From contig JAGTTD010000013.1 of the NCBI GenBank assembly GCA_018398585.1, positions 8,342,492 through 8,406,491 on the forward strand: 64,000 nucleotides of DNA, given 5' to 3'. Below the pieces are notes generated by a model. That model made no database searches, was not told the DNA's origin, and saw only the letters and a program-made list of their open reading frames with translations. This document shows, piece after piece, positions 34,247-45,790 of the stretch (position 1 is its first letter; each line of letters begins with the position of its first letter). The stretch comes from Simmondsia chinensis. Its lineage: Eukaryota; Streptophyta; Magnoliopsida; Caryophyllales; Simmondsiaceae. Both the position numbers and the translations under genes were made by a program.

Positions 34247-36550
34247 TTTGAATTCGTGGTTTGGTGCTGTCATGTGTACTAATTGTATGACAAGTTCCAT
34301 TTGCTAGTAGAGAAAGTTACTGGAGTTAGGAAAGAAGAGGATTTGCATATTGGCTATCTATTGAGAATTTGAGGGGCTTGACAATCGGTGACATTTATCC
34401 CATAGTTTTGAATTTGTAATTTGCTGAACTGACGGGTGTTTGATATTGTCCTCCAATATGAACGCGGTTCTTTTATGCTTTTTATGCTTCTAAGGTTGAC
34501 GGTCCCCGGCGTAACACCCTGAAGGGGTAAAGCTGCGTACATCCCACCGTCCAAGACCTTGCATATACAGAAGCTCTTGAGGCACTGGGTTTATTATTGT
34601 TGTTGCCGTTGTCATGGCTATGAAAGAAGGTACTCTATTGATCAAGTATAGCAGAAAAGTGAAGTCGGAGCTTCGTGCTTTCAGACTTCAACAGTAAGCC
34701 TTTATGTTTCTGCTCCCTTACGCATTTTCCTATGTGGATTGAGTATTTAGTCCGTCTAATGAATGAAGGTTTCAGTCAACTACGGGGGAATTTTATAGGT
34801 TGAGACAACACTCATTTGGTACTCTCGTGGAGAAGAAAGAAGTTTGAAGCTAGCTTTAGATTCCAGAATTACACAGTCACTGTAAACTAATTACGCATTT
34901 CGTGTTTTCGATAATATACGTCTACTTATGCTTTCAGAAAATTGGAAGACGTGCTTGTTAACTTTCATGATGTTTTATGCCTCATATGTCGACAGGGATA
35001 GTTCTGAAGATATTTGCGACCTGAAAATGAATACTTGTCATTCACTTATATATCATAAAAAGGGTGAAAGATCCACTAAGTGCTTGCAATGGTGTGTTCT
35101 GCGTAGATTTTCAAGGACGCTGAAATGGTGAAGCTCCTACTGTAAGTTTTTATTTTGCGTTTAGTGCAGTGAATTTGCGTGGTTATAACGAGCCCATATT
35201 AACTCTAAGGTCCTTTTGAGTTATGAAATTAGATCTTAGAATTGGGACTAAAATTAGAATTCGGGTCTAAAATTTCTACTTTTTATTTTGGTTCTAATAC
35301 TAGAATTAGTATTATAATTTCACCACTTAATTCTATAAAATTGGTTTTTAAGAATCTGACATTTTAAATCTTTGGGGATGGAGAAGGAATTTCCAGTCAC
35401 TCAACACCTAAAAAGACCCAATACGGTTGGCCCGAAACCTGTAATGACTCAATGAAAAATCCAACTTGGCCCAAATTTGATACTCAAACCGACTCTACTT
35501 GAATGACTCAAATCTAACATGACCTAGCCCATCTTAAATGTGACTGATCTAGCTCAAACTGTGAAATTACCCAACTTGATTGATCTGAGACCCTAGATGA
35601 CTGAAACCTAAAATGATACTACAAATGACCTAATCTATTTAACTCAAGTTCTGAGATGAGTCAAACCAAAAATGAGAAAACCAATTCAGTACAACCTGAA
35701 TTTCACCGAATTTGAAGTAACCTAAAATTTGATATAATGCAATCCGATTGGTCGGAAACCGAGATGACTTGAGTTAAAAATGATTTGAACCAATTGAAAC
35801 TCGACCTCTGCTACCCTGAATACCAATAATACTTAGGCTGATCAATCCAAAATTCTAGATGACTCAAAACACAAAATGATTTTACCTAACCGAGAGCGAA
35901 CCCTAGTTGACCTGGAAGTTGAGATTGTCTAAACCAAGACTTGTGCAACCTGATTGCAGTTGCCTTGAAATCTGAAATGATGTAACCTATTTACACAAAG
36001 TTGAGATGACTTAAGTTGTTATGGAATTATAATTCTAACCTTCAATTTAATTACCCAAATTATAATTCAATTCAATCATAATTGAAATTGGAATTAGAGT
36101 TCCACAATCTAATACCGGTTCTAGGTGCGAAACACAGTGTAGGAAGATGTGATTCAGTTATACAAAGATCTAACTTATTGCTTTCTTTCCCCTTTTTAGG
36201 GAGCATGATGACAGTAGAATCTATTTATAACAATCATATTTCTGCATCAGGTCCAGAATTTGAGGCTAGTCTTGCCCATGGTAGAGTGTATGCTGATTGG
36301 TTTTTGAGCTCGGGCATTACATCTGAGGCAAATATGCTGCCAAGAACAAGTAACACAGACTATTTCAAGAATAGTGTTTCAAGTACTGCTAGCAGTTCAA
36401 TTCAAGGCTCTAGCATAAAATCACAGGGAGGTGTGTATGTTTGTGTAGTGAACTCTGATGGTCCAATGCTGCTTTCCCTGATGAATCTGTTAGTCGCGTT
36501 TTTTACAATGATTGTTGTTCTAGATGCTCATCAAGTTTCTTGTGGGGATA
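34247..36550 (+). pseudogene. PRAF/RLD 5' gene fragment 1 (intron 1 to start of exon 6)
   Basis: Colinear with the intact gene from intron 1 (about 15600) through exon 2 (34613-34700, ATGAAAGAAGGTACTC), exon 3 (about 34800-34880), a damaged exon 4 (about 35003-35075), a mostly deleted exon 5, intron 5 with its repeat array, and the first ~340 bp of exon 6 (about 36206-36548, including [10 protein letters not shown]). Similarity stops after codons for DAHQVSCG in the first RCC1 repeat and then passes into sequence related to the F-box upstream region. Exon 2 is interrupted by a SINE. It has no PH integrity, FYVE or BRX and is not functional. Confidence 0.85.
34480..34612 (+). mobile_element. 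SINE copy inside exon 2 of PRAF fragment 1
   Basis: Contains AACACCCTGAAGGGGTAAAG, CTGCGTACATCCCACCG, TTGAGGCACTGGG and a TTATTGTTGTTGCCG end, inserted between the intron 1 end and the remaining exon 2 sequence. Confidence 0.6.
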
Positions 36551-36646
36551 CAACTTGATTGTATAGATATGTTGAGCTATACGAGTTGTTTGAGTTATGT
36601 ACTATTATTAATGTATAAATATGTATATGTTTTTCTAGACCGTGTT

Positions 36647-36794
36647 TCATTTTTCTCAAGTTGTGTTAGGGGTATTTGGAAACAGCTTCTTGTTAGGTAT
36701 CACCCTGAAGGGGTAAGGCTGCTTACATCCTATCCCTCTCAGGCCCTGCTTACGCGGGAGCCTTTGAGGCACTAAGCCTGTTGTTGTTGTCGTC
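36647..36794 (+). mobile_element. SINE copy with perfect 18-bp TSD
   Basis: Both sides carry GTTTTTCTAGACCGTGTT (36629-36646 and 36795-36812). The homologous place after PRAF fragment 2 (about 42735) has the site only once, so this copy arrived after the segmental duplication. Body: TTGGAAACAGCTTCTTG, GGGGTAAGGCTGCTTACATC, TGCTTACGCGGGAGCC; tail (TGT)n. It defines the 3' end of the SINE family. Confidence 0.85.
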
Positions 36795-37426
36795 GTTTTT
36801 CTAGACCGTGTTGTGGTATTGACATGAGATCATTTTTTTGTGGGCAACTTGAAATCCATTTCTTTTGACCAAAACTTGAAATCCATCTAATTTAACACAA
36901 GGTATTTGTATTCAATAACATTCATTATTTATTATTTATATGGAGTAGAAATACATTTGTTATAGCATTAAATCTAACTCGAAACCAGCCTTGATATTTG
37001 TAAAAACAAAAAATGACCCAAATTTAAATGGGACAGCTATGATTGACCCAAACCGAGTTATTACAAACCCGAAATGTTAGGGTCATGACCCACTTCACCA
37101 ATAGCCCCCTCTCGTCATCTAATATCTGAGTTTATATGTGATGTTGTATTTGGTTTAGTTTTTTAACAGTTTAAAATTGTGAAAATGTTGTATTTGGTTG
37201 CAAGGCTTGCTTTAGCTGACAAAAAAATATCTTTGCATTTTCTTCGCAACATATATAGGAAGCTAAGAAAAATATTTTATAATTAAGTAGAAAATTATGC
37301 AAAATTGATATTTTTCCTACCTTATTTCAATGAAATGTTTAAAAAAAAAACTATATTCAAATTAATTATTTTTTAATATGACCTATTTTTATTTTTTTTA
37401 TCTCTATGTAAACCCGTTACCACTAC

Positions 37427-37953
37427 TAGGGATGGCAATGGGGTGGGGTGGATACGGGGGGTGACTCCTCCATACCTGTACCCGCCACTCAAATCCTATA
37501 CTCGTACCCGCCCCGGCGGATACAAACTCATACCCGTACCTGCCCCATTACCCGCGGGTATCCAACGGGTATGCATTACCCTCCCCGTACCCTCTCTTAT
37601 GTGCGTAGAAAACGATTATCTATACCGAGTCATATTAGTTATTTAATACTACTTTTAAAAATTAATTATATTTTTTTATAATATTGATAAATAATTTGGG
37701 TTATTAAATTTAAACACGTATTTTTTAATTTGAAGGTTAATTATGTACAAAATAAAGCGCGTATGGTGGGTATGAGGCGGAGCAGGGCGGGTATAGTACA
37801 AAACTATACCCGTAACCGCCCCATACCCGTGACGGGTACGGGGCGGGTACACCGAACCCATACCCACTATCCGCCCCACTTATACCCATACCCGCCCCAA
37901 ATGGAGCGGGTACCAGCGGGTAGCGGGTTTTACCTGTCCCATTGCCATCTCTA
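37427..37953. mobile_element. hAT-type MITE with 8-bp TSD, rich in GGGTA/TACCC motifs
   Basis: Ends TAGGGATGGCAATGGG and, inverted, TAGAGATGGCAATGGG. TSD ACCACTAC on both sides (37419-37426 and 37954-37961). The equivalent site before F-box copy 4 (about 43345) is empty, with ACCACTAC once. The outer parts are packed with variants of CGGGTACGGGTATGGG. Small open frames inside are by-products of this repeat. Confidence 0.88.
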
Positions 37954-38307
37954 ACCACTACTTTTGATCTCATGTGTCAATGTACTTATCATTCTTTAGC
38001 AACAATTATCATAATTTTCTCATACTTGCTTTAATTAGTTGATTTATATTATTAAACATTTTTTTATAATTATAATAAATAACTCCACCTTTAAATTTAT
38101 ATTCGAAAATTTTATTCTATAAAAAGATCTTTAGGTTTTATATTATCAAACAGTTCAATGTAAAAAAATTAAGTATTATAAATAAAATAGATCTAATTAA
38201 AGCAAATAAACTAAAAAAATCTAGAATAAAATCAACCAAATCCACCTTAGTAACAACACTTATAATCCCTTGCCCGCCCAATTTCCCGCTTCCAACCCCT
38301 CCATAGA

Positions 38308-38400
38308 TATAAATTCTCGACTGGTCCTTAAAATTAGGGTTCCATTTCAATTTCATCCCCAATTTCCCGCGTAAACCCTAACCCTAACCCTAATTCTCCT
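38308..38400 (+). promoter_or_regulatory. TATA box and telo-box array upstream of F-box copy 3
   Basis: TATAAATT at 38308-38315 and GTAAACCCTAACCCTAACCC just before the ATG at 38401. Confidence 0.6.
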
Positions 38401-39918
38401 ATGGACGACCCCAAATCCAAACGCCACTGCAATTCAACCATGGAAATCGTGGAAATTGCAGAAGATCGGCTCAGTTCACTCCCTGATTCAATTCTCTCCA
38501 ACATTCTCTCTCTCCTCCCTCTAAAAGTCGCCGTCTCCACCAGCGTCCTCTCCCGGAGATGGCGCCGCGTCTGGACTACAATCACCAACCTTCGGATTGT
38601 TTACTCTCCTCGAACCCTAGACGAGGTCTGCTTTGGTATGTCTGAATTCTTCACCGTCATCGATGACGCTGCCCGTCAGCTGACCTCCCCCTATTTTGGC
38701 AAGTTTGAAATTTCCGTCGACACTGATTCTTTCCTTTTTGATTATGCTTACGAAGATGGTGAGTCTCGCCGTCAATACTGGGAAGGATGTTGCTCTCAGG
38801 TTGCATCTTTGATTAGTCAATTGGGTCATCGCGTTGTGAAGAGCATGAAAATCAGGTTGAATTGCGACTTTCTTATGCCTTGGATTCCACCTTGTGTTTT
38901 TAGGGTTCCGTCGCTTGTAGCCCTCGATTTGCGTTACCGTTTTCATTGCAAATTGCCTAAGGAAATTGTCCTTCCTTGTTTGAAGAGGCTGCATCTAGGA
39001 CTATATTTTCAGCCTACCGATTTAATCAGGAGGCTGCTTTGTTGTTGTCCTCGCCTTGAAGATCTAGAGCTCACGGTAGGTGATTTTTGCTGTCATGTGC
39101 AAGAGGGGATGCCCGCTGAAAGTGATGATTCGGTTGTCATTTCATTACCAAAGTTGAAGAGGTTGTATTTGGGGTTTTCTGATAAAGAGTTGAAAGTCAT
39201 GATTGATGCTCCCAATCTTGAATATTTTGAGATTGATGAATGTGATCTCTCTATGTATTGCTTTGCAAAAGTTCCGACCTTGTTAAACTATGCCTGCATT
39301 GATATGGACTTGGTGCCTGAGGATATACCAATGTACAAAAACCATTTAATGGGGCTACTCTCAGTCATTTCCAGTGCTAGGTCTATCAGGTTGTGTTCTA
39401 GATTCGTAGAAGCTTTCCGTTCTGTAAGTGATGGAATTTTACCAAGGTTTCCTAACCTGATTACCCTTAAGTTAAATGACATTGAGAGTTCGAAGATGTT
39501 GCTTGATTTTCTCCAAAGCTCACCGAGTTTATAATTTCTTGTTATACGTGGTTATGGTGAATGTTTAGAGGAGGTAATGTGGCGAAATCCAGAAGTTGTA
39601 CCCTTGTGTTTGTCATCACATCTAAAAACTTTAATTTTACGGGATGTTAAAGGAAGCGAAAATGACTTGAAGATGATAAAGTACATTCTAATGAATGCAA
39701 CGGTTTTGGAATTTCTTGAAGTTGGTGTTTCTTCTTCTTCTGAGCAAAAGGAAGATGTGATCAGTAAGGAATTAGAATTTTGCGAGGAGTTATTCACGTG
39801 TTCAAGGGGTTCACTATCTTGTGAGATTGAATTCAACGGTGCACATCTCAAAGTGTCGGGAGAGGGCATCAGACTTGGAAAACTTGACTGCCGTGATCTT
39901 TGTTGGTCCATGCACTAA
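38401..39918 (+). pseudogene. F-box/LRR/FBD protein, copy 3, late nonsense codon
   Basis: One frame of 505 codons, with TAA at 39532-39534 (codon 378) where copy 4 has GAA. F-box at ~20-62 (DRLSSLPDSILSNILSLLPL, SRRWRRVWTT), LRR-type repeats ~140-375 (LPCLKRLHLGL, LPKLKRLYLGF, FPNLITLKL) and FBD beyond the stop (PLCLSSHLKTLILRD). The truncated 377-residue product would keep the F-box and most LRRs but lose FBD, so a partly functional adaptor is possible. Function would be SCF substrate recognition. The first ~215 codons are almost identical to copy 4, the rest much less so. Confidence 0.88.
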
Positions 39919-40827
39919 TTTTGATGTTGCTCTCAATGCTCAATTGCCTCCGAATTCTTTGACTATGCATTAGTTCCAGCTATGGATTCTCTACACATCT
40001 ACAACTAATTGTTTTAGAAGCCCAACAACATAAACATTCTCTTTGTTAGATTGTCCTCGACACCATCTCCAATGCAGAGGATGCACGTTTTGTTATTAGC
40101 TGATGGCAAAGTATACTCTTAATCAGTAACACTTGTGAATACATGTTAGTAGCTCCTAACTACTGTAGTTTTGTATCAATGATGAGTGCAAGGGATTTGC
40201 GGGCTCATATTTTTTGTAGGTTTCTATGTATTAAATGTACAAGCAGTTGCATCTCAATTTTTTTTTTTTTTTTTTTTTTGAGTTCCTTTTTAGCATGTTT
40301 GAACGGTCTGTATGTAGGTGAAGAGAAAGTTATCGTTGGTGCTTGCAGCAGTAAGATGTGCTTACGCACTGTGTAAGAACAATTCTAAGCTGGAAATGAA
40401 AATTGCATCTTTTCCCTGCCGTGGATTACAGGTGCACGAATGTTATATCTATTATATGCAGATCTTGTCTTATTTCTTCAGAGATATGCTTGTATCTTGT
40501 GTCAACGCAGATTCTTTAAGTGCGTCGAGCATGGAGGATGATGCGCTAGATGCAGAGGAGCCTTCAGGTATGACATTTGTGGGCTAGACTTGAAATTAGT
40601 TGATCCATGTTGTTGGACAAGCACTTGGTAAATGAAATAAAGGAGGACCTTCAATGTAAAATGTCTCCCACAGGACAAGTACAACAATTAGATGTAGCTC
40701 TGATTTCTACGTTCTTCTATTCAGATTTGGTATAATGTTTCTGTTTGAGGTACAGGTCTTCTGATTTTCATTCTCTAATATTTAGCGATGTACATGTTGA
40801 GAGGTATTTATGACGTTCATTCTTAAT

Positions 40828-41172
40828 GTTTGTAAGTTTGTTTAAATTTATTAATCATCTTTTTCTTTGTTCAATATGTAATCTGTAATGTCTATCAGTT
40901 TATTCAAATTGATCTCTCATCTTTTTCTTTGTTCAATATAATCTATAATATTTGTAAGTTTATTCAAATTGATCCGTCATCTTTTTTTCTTTTTTTTAAA
41001 TGCCCCATCATTTTTATCTTATGGGGGGTCAATTTTGTTATGAAGAGAGAATATAAGAGTCTAATATAAACAAACTTATAGATATTAGAGATTATTTTGA
41101 ACAACGAGAAAGATGAGGGACAAATTTTATCAAGTTTACAAACATTAGTGACCAATGAAGTAAATAACTCTA
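40828..41172. repeat. Inverted-repeat MITE relative
   Basis: Same right end (AAGTAAATAACTCTACTTAT) and arms (TTTGTAAGTTTATTCAAATT and inverse) as 27115-27452, with an internal duplication of the TTTATTCAAATTGAT segment. Confidence 0.55.
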
Positions 41173-41354
41173 CTTATACTATATGCAGAAATTAGAAAGA
41201 CAAACAATTATAGGGCAGACATGAGTAGTACTGGATGGATGGTTAGGACTGAAAAAGCAAACAATCCGCAGGAGATGTTAAAGCCATGCTTGATAGGACG
41301 ACACTTTTTGAGTCCATGTTTCCATGCCGCATCTGATAAGATATATGTTGAAAT

Positions 41355-42655
41355 CAATGCTATATCTTATTGTTTTTAATACTAGAATTAGAATTATAAT
41401 TTCACCACCTAATACTATAAAATTGGTTTTCAAGAATCTTACATTCTAAATCTTTGGAGGCTGGGGAGAAGGAATTTCATTTCATGTTAACTCTAGTCAC
41501 TCAACACCTAAGAAGACCCAATACGATTGGCCCGAAATCTGAAATGACTCAAACTGAAAAATCCAACATGGCCTAAATTTGATATTCAAAATGACTTAAC
41601 TTGAATGACTCAACCCTAACATGAGTTAGCCCATCTTAATCTTAAATGTGACCGGTCTAGCTCAAACTATGAAATTACCCAACTTCAGTGATATGAGACC
41701 CTAGATGACTGAAACCTAAAATGATATTACCAATCACCTAATCTATTTAACTCAAGTTTTGAGATGAGTCAAACCAAAAATGAGAAAAACCAATTCAGTA
41801 CAACATAAATTTCACCGAATTTGAAGTAACCTAAAATTTGATATAATGCAATCCGATTGGTCGGAAACCGAGATGTCATGAGTTAAAAATGATTTGAACC
41901 AACTGAAACTTGACCTCTACTACCCTAAATACCAACAATACTCAACCTGATCAATCCAAAATTCTAGATGACTTAACATAAAATGATTCTACCTAACTGA
42001 AAGCCAACTCCAGTTGACCTGAAAGTTGAGATTATTTAAACCAAGACTTGTGCAACCTGACTATAGTTGCTTTGAAATCTGAAATGATGTAGCCTATTTA
42101 CACAAAGTTGAGATGACTCAAATTGTTATGGAATTACAATTCTAACCTTCAATTTAATTACCCAAATTATAATTCAATTCAATCATAATTGGAATTGGAA
42201 TCAGAGTTCCTTAATCTAATACCGGCTCTAAGTGCGAAACACAATGTAGGAAGATGTGATTCAGTTATACAAAGATCTAATTTATTGCTTTCTTTCCCCT
42301 TTTTAGGGAGCATGATGACAGTGAAATCTATTTATAACGGTCATATTTCTGCATCAAGTCCAGAATTAAAGGCTAGTCTTGTTCATGGTAGACTAAATGC
42401 TGATTGGTTTTTGAGCTTCGGCATTACATCTGAGGCAAATATGCTGCCAAGAACAATTAACACAGACGGTTTCAGGATTAGTGTTTCAAGTACTACTAGT
42501 AGTTCAATTCAAGGCTCTAGCGTAAAATCACAGGGAGATGTGTATGTGTGTATGGTGTGAACTCTTGTGGTCCGATGTGGCTTTACCTGATGAATCTGCT
42601 GTCACGTTTTTTACAATGATTGTTGTTCTAGATGCTCATCAAGTTTCTTGTGGGG
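41355..42655 (+). pseudogene. PRAF/RLD gene fragment 2 (intron 5 and start of exon 6)
   Basis: Starts inside intron 5 (GTTTTTAATACTAGAATTAG), carries the same degenerate repeat array as fragment 1 and the start of exon 6 (about 42311-42650, including EANMLPRT), and ends at the same place as fragment 1. An extra TGA follows VYVCMV at about 42558. Fragments 1 and 2 are nearly colinear, so they derive from one duplicated unit that also includes the following F-box gene. Confidence 0.85.
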
Positions 42656-43714
42656 GATACAACTTGATTGTATAGATATGTTGAGTTATAGGAGTTGTTT
42701 GAGTTATGTACTGTTATTAATGTATAAATATGTGAATGATTTTCTAGACCATGTTGTGGTATTGACATGAGATCAAATTTTTTTTTTTTTTGGGTCAACT
42801 CGAAATCCATTTCTTTTGAACAAAACTTGAAATCCATTTAATTCAACGCAAGGTGTATGTATTCAGTAGTATTCATTATTTATTATTTATATGGAGTAAA
42901 ATTACATTTGTTGTAGCGTTAAACCTAACCCAAAACCAGCCTGAGTATTTGTAAAAATAAAAAATGACCCAAATTTAACTGGGATAATTATGATTGAGCC
43001 AAATCGAGTTGTTACAAACCCAAAATATCAGGGTCACGACCCACTTCACTAGTAGTCATATCTTAGTTTATATGTAATGCTGTGTTTGGTTCAATTTTTT
43101 AACTACTTAAAGTTGTGAAAATATTGTAATAGATTTTAACGCTTGCTTTAGTTGACAAAAAATATGTTTACATTTTCTTCGCAATTTAGATATAAAGATG
43201 AAATATATATTTTATAACTAAGTAAAAAATGATGCAAAATTGATATTTTTCATACCTTATTTCATTGAACTGTTTTAAAAAGATTGCATTACAGTTAGAT
43301 TTTTTAAATATGACCTACTTTTATTTTTTTTACTGTCTGCACCCACTACCACTACTTTTACCCTCAGTGTCAATGTACTCATCATCCTTCATTATTATAA
43401 CCAACTATTATTATAATTTTCTTATACTTGCTCTAATTAATTAATTTATATTATTAAATATTTTTTTTATAATTATAATAAATAACTCCACCTTTAAATT
43501 TATATTCAAAAATTTTATTCTATAAAATGATCTTTATGTTTTGTTTTATCAGACAGTTCAATATAAAAAAAAAATTATATTTTAAATAAACAAATAAACT
43601 TAAAAAAACCAAAATAAAATAAACCAAATCCACCTTTTGTAACAACACATATAATTGAAAGTGAATGCACAATCCCTTGTCCGCCCAATTTCCCGCTTCT
43701 AATCCCTCCGCAGG

Positions 43715-43812
43715 TATAAATTCCCGGCTGATCCTTAAATTAGGGTTCCATTTTAATCTCTTCCCCAATTTCCCGCGTAAACCCTAACCCTAACCCTAAC
43801 CCTAATTCTCCT
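43715..43812 (+). promoter_or_regulatory. TATA box and four-unit telo-box array upstream of F-box copy 4
   Basis: TATAAATT at 43715-43722, then GTAAACCCTAA with three further CCCTAA units (one more than in the other copies) just before ATG 43813. Confidence 0.6.
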
Positions 43813-45330
43813 ATGGACGACCCCAAATCCAAACGCTACTGCAATTCAACCATGGAAATCGTGGAAATTGCAGAAGATCGGCTCAGTTCACTCCCTGATT
43901 CTATTCTCTCCAACATTCTTTCTCTCCTCCCTCTAAAAGTCGCCGTCTCCACCAGCGTCCTCTCCCGGAGATGGCGCCGCGTCTGGACTACAATCACCAA
44001 CCTTCGGATTGCTTACTCTCCTCGAACCCTAGACGAGGTCTGCTTTGTTATGTCTGAATTCTTCACCGTCATCGATGACGCTGCCCGTCAGCTGACCTCC
44101 CCCTATTTTGGCAAGTTTGAAATTTCCGTCGACACTGATTCTTTCCTTTTTGATTATGCTTACGAAGATGGTGAGTCTCGCCGTCAATACTGGGAAGGAT
44201 GTTGCTCTCAGGTTGCATCTTTGATTAGTCAATTGGGTCATCGCGTTGTGAAGAGCATGAAAATCAGGTTGAATTGCGACTTTCTTATCCCTTGGATTCC
44301 ACCTTGTGTTTTTAGGGTTCTGTCGCTTGTATCCCTCGATTTGCGTTACCGTTTTCATTGCTAATTGCCTAAGGAAATTGTCCTTCCTTGTTTGAAGAGG
44401 CTGCATCTAGGACTATATTTTCAGCCTACTGATTTAATCAGGAGGCTGCTGTGTTCTTGTCCTCGTCTTGAAGATCTAGAGCTAAGGGTAAGTGATCTTT
44501 ACTGTCATGTGCAAGAGGGGATGCCTGCTGAAAGTGATGATTCAGTTGTCATTTCATTACCAAAGTTGAAGAGGTTGTATTTGGGGTTTTCTGATAAAGA
44601 GTTGAAAGTCGTGATTGATGCTCCTAACCTCGAGTATTTTGAGATTGATGAATGTAATCTCTCTCTATATTGCTTCGCAAAAGTTCCAACCTCGTTAAAC
44701 TATGTCCGCATTGATGTGGACCTGATGTCTAAGGATATACCAATATACAAAAACCATTTGTTGGGGCTACTCTCTGGCATTTCTAGTGCTAACTCTATCC
44801 GGTTGTGTTCTAGATTGGCAGAAGCTTTCCGTTATGCAACTGATGGGATTTTACCAAGGTTTCCTAACTTGATTACCCTTGAGTTAGACGATAGTGAGAG
44901 TTCCAAGATGTTGCTTGATTTTATCCAAAGCTCACCTAGTTTAGAACTTCTTGTTGTACGTGGTTATGGTGAATGTTTAGAGGAGGTAATGTGGCAAAAC
45001 CCAGAAGTTGTACCCTTGTGTTTGTCCTCACATTTAAAAACTTTAATTATACGGGGCATTAAAGGAAGCGAAAATGACTTGAAGATGATAACATACATTC
45101 TAATAAATGCAACGGTTTTGGAATTTCTTGAAGTTTGTGTTTCTTCTTCTTCTGAGCAAAAGGAAGACGCGATCAGTAAGGAATTAGAATTTTGCGAGGA
45201 ATTATTCACGTGTTCAAGGGGTTCACTATCTTGTGAGATTGAATTCAATGGTACACATCTCAAAGTGTCGGGAGAGGGCATCAAAATTGGAAAACTTGAC
45301 TGTCGTGATCTTTGCTGGTCCATGCACTAA
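43813..45330 (+). pseudogene. F-box/LRR/FBD protein, copy 4, mid-gene nonsense codon
   Basis: 505 codons in one frame with a single TAA at 44362-44364 (codon 184), where copy 3 has AAA (Lys). F-box at ~20-62, LRR-type repeats in the middle, FBD at the C-terminus (PLCLSSHLKTLIIRGIKG, VLEFLEVCVSSSSEQ). Same length as copy 3. The stop lies inside the segment that is nearly identical to copy 3, so it arose after the exchange that made that segment uniform. Re-initiation or readthrough is possible but not shown. Apart from the stop, the coding sequence is well kept. Confidence 0.88.
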
Positions 45331-45790
45331 TTTTGATGTTGCTCTCAATGCTCAATTGCCTCCGAATTCTTTGACCATGCATTAGTTCCAGCTGTGGATT
45401 CTCTACACAACTACAGCAAATTGTTTTAGAAGCCCAACAACATCGACGTTCTCTTTGTTAGGTCGTCCTCGACACCATCGCCATTGCAGAGGATGCACGT
45501 TTTGTTATTAGCTTATGGCAAAGTATACTCTTAAGTCGGTAACACTTGAGATTCCATATTAGTAGCCCCTAACTACTCTAGGCTTGTGTCAGTAATGAGT
45601 GCAACGGATCTGCGGGCTTATATATTTGTATTTTAGTTTCTATATGTATCATGTATGTAGGTGAAGAGAAAGTTAGCAGTGGTGATTGAGGCGGTAAGAT
45701 GTGCTTCTGCGTTGTGTAAGAACAATTCTAAGCTGGAAATGGAAGTTGCACTTTTCCTGGTGTGGATTACAGGTGCACAAATGTTATATC
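45331..45790 (+). other. 3' flank of F-box copy 4
   Basis: Homologous to the flanks of copies 1-3, interrupted at 45790 by the solo LTR and resuming at 46648 (ATATCTATTATATGCAAATC). Confidence 0.6.

Noticed and set aside
37443..37973. Several 60-80 codon frames on both strands
   Set aside because: They arise from GGGTAC-type repeats inside the hAT MITE.
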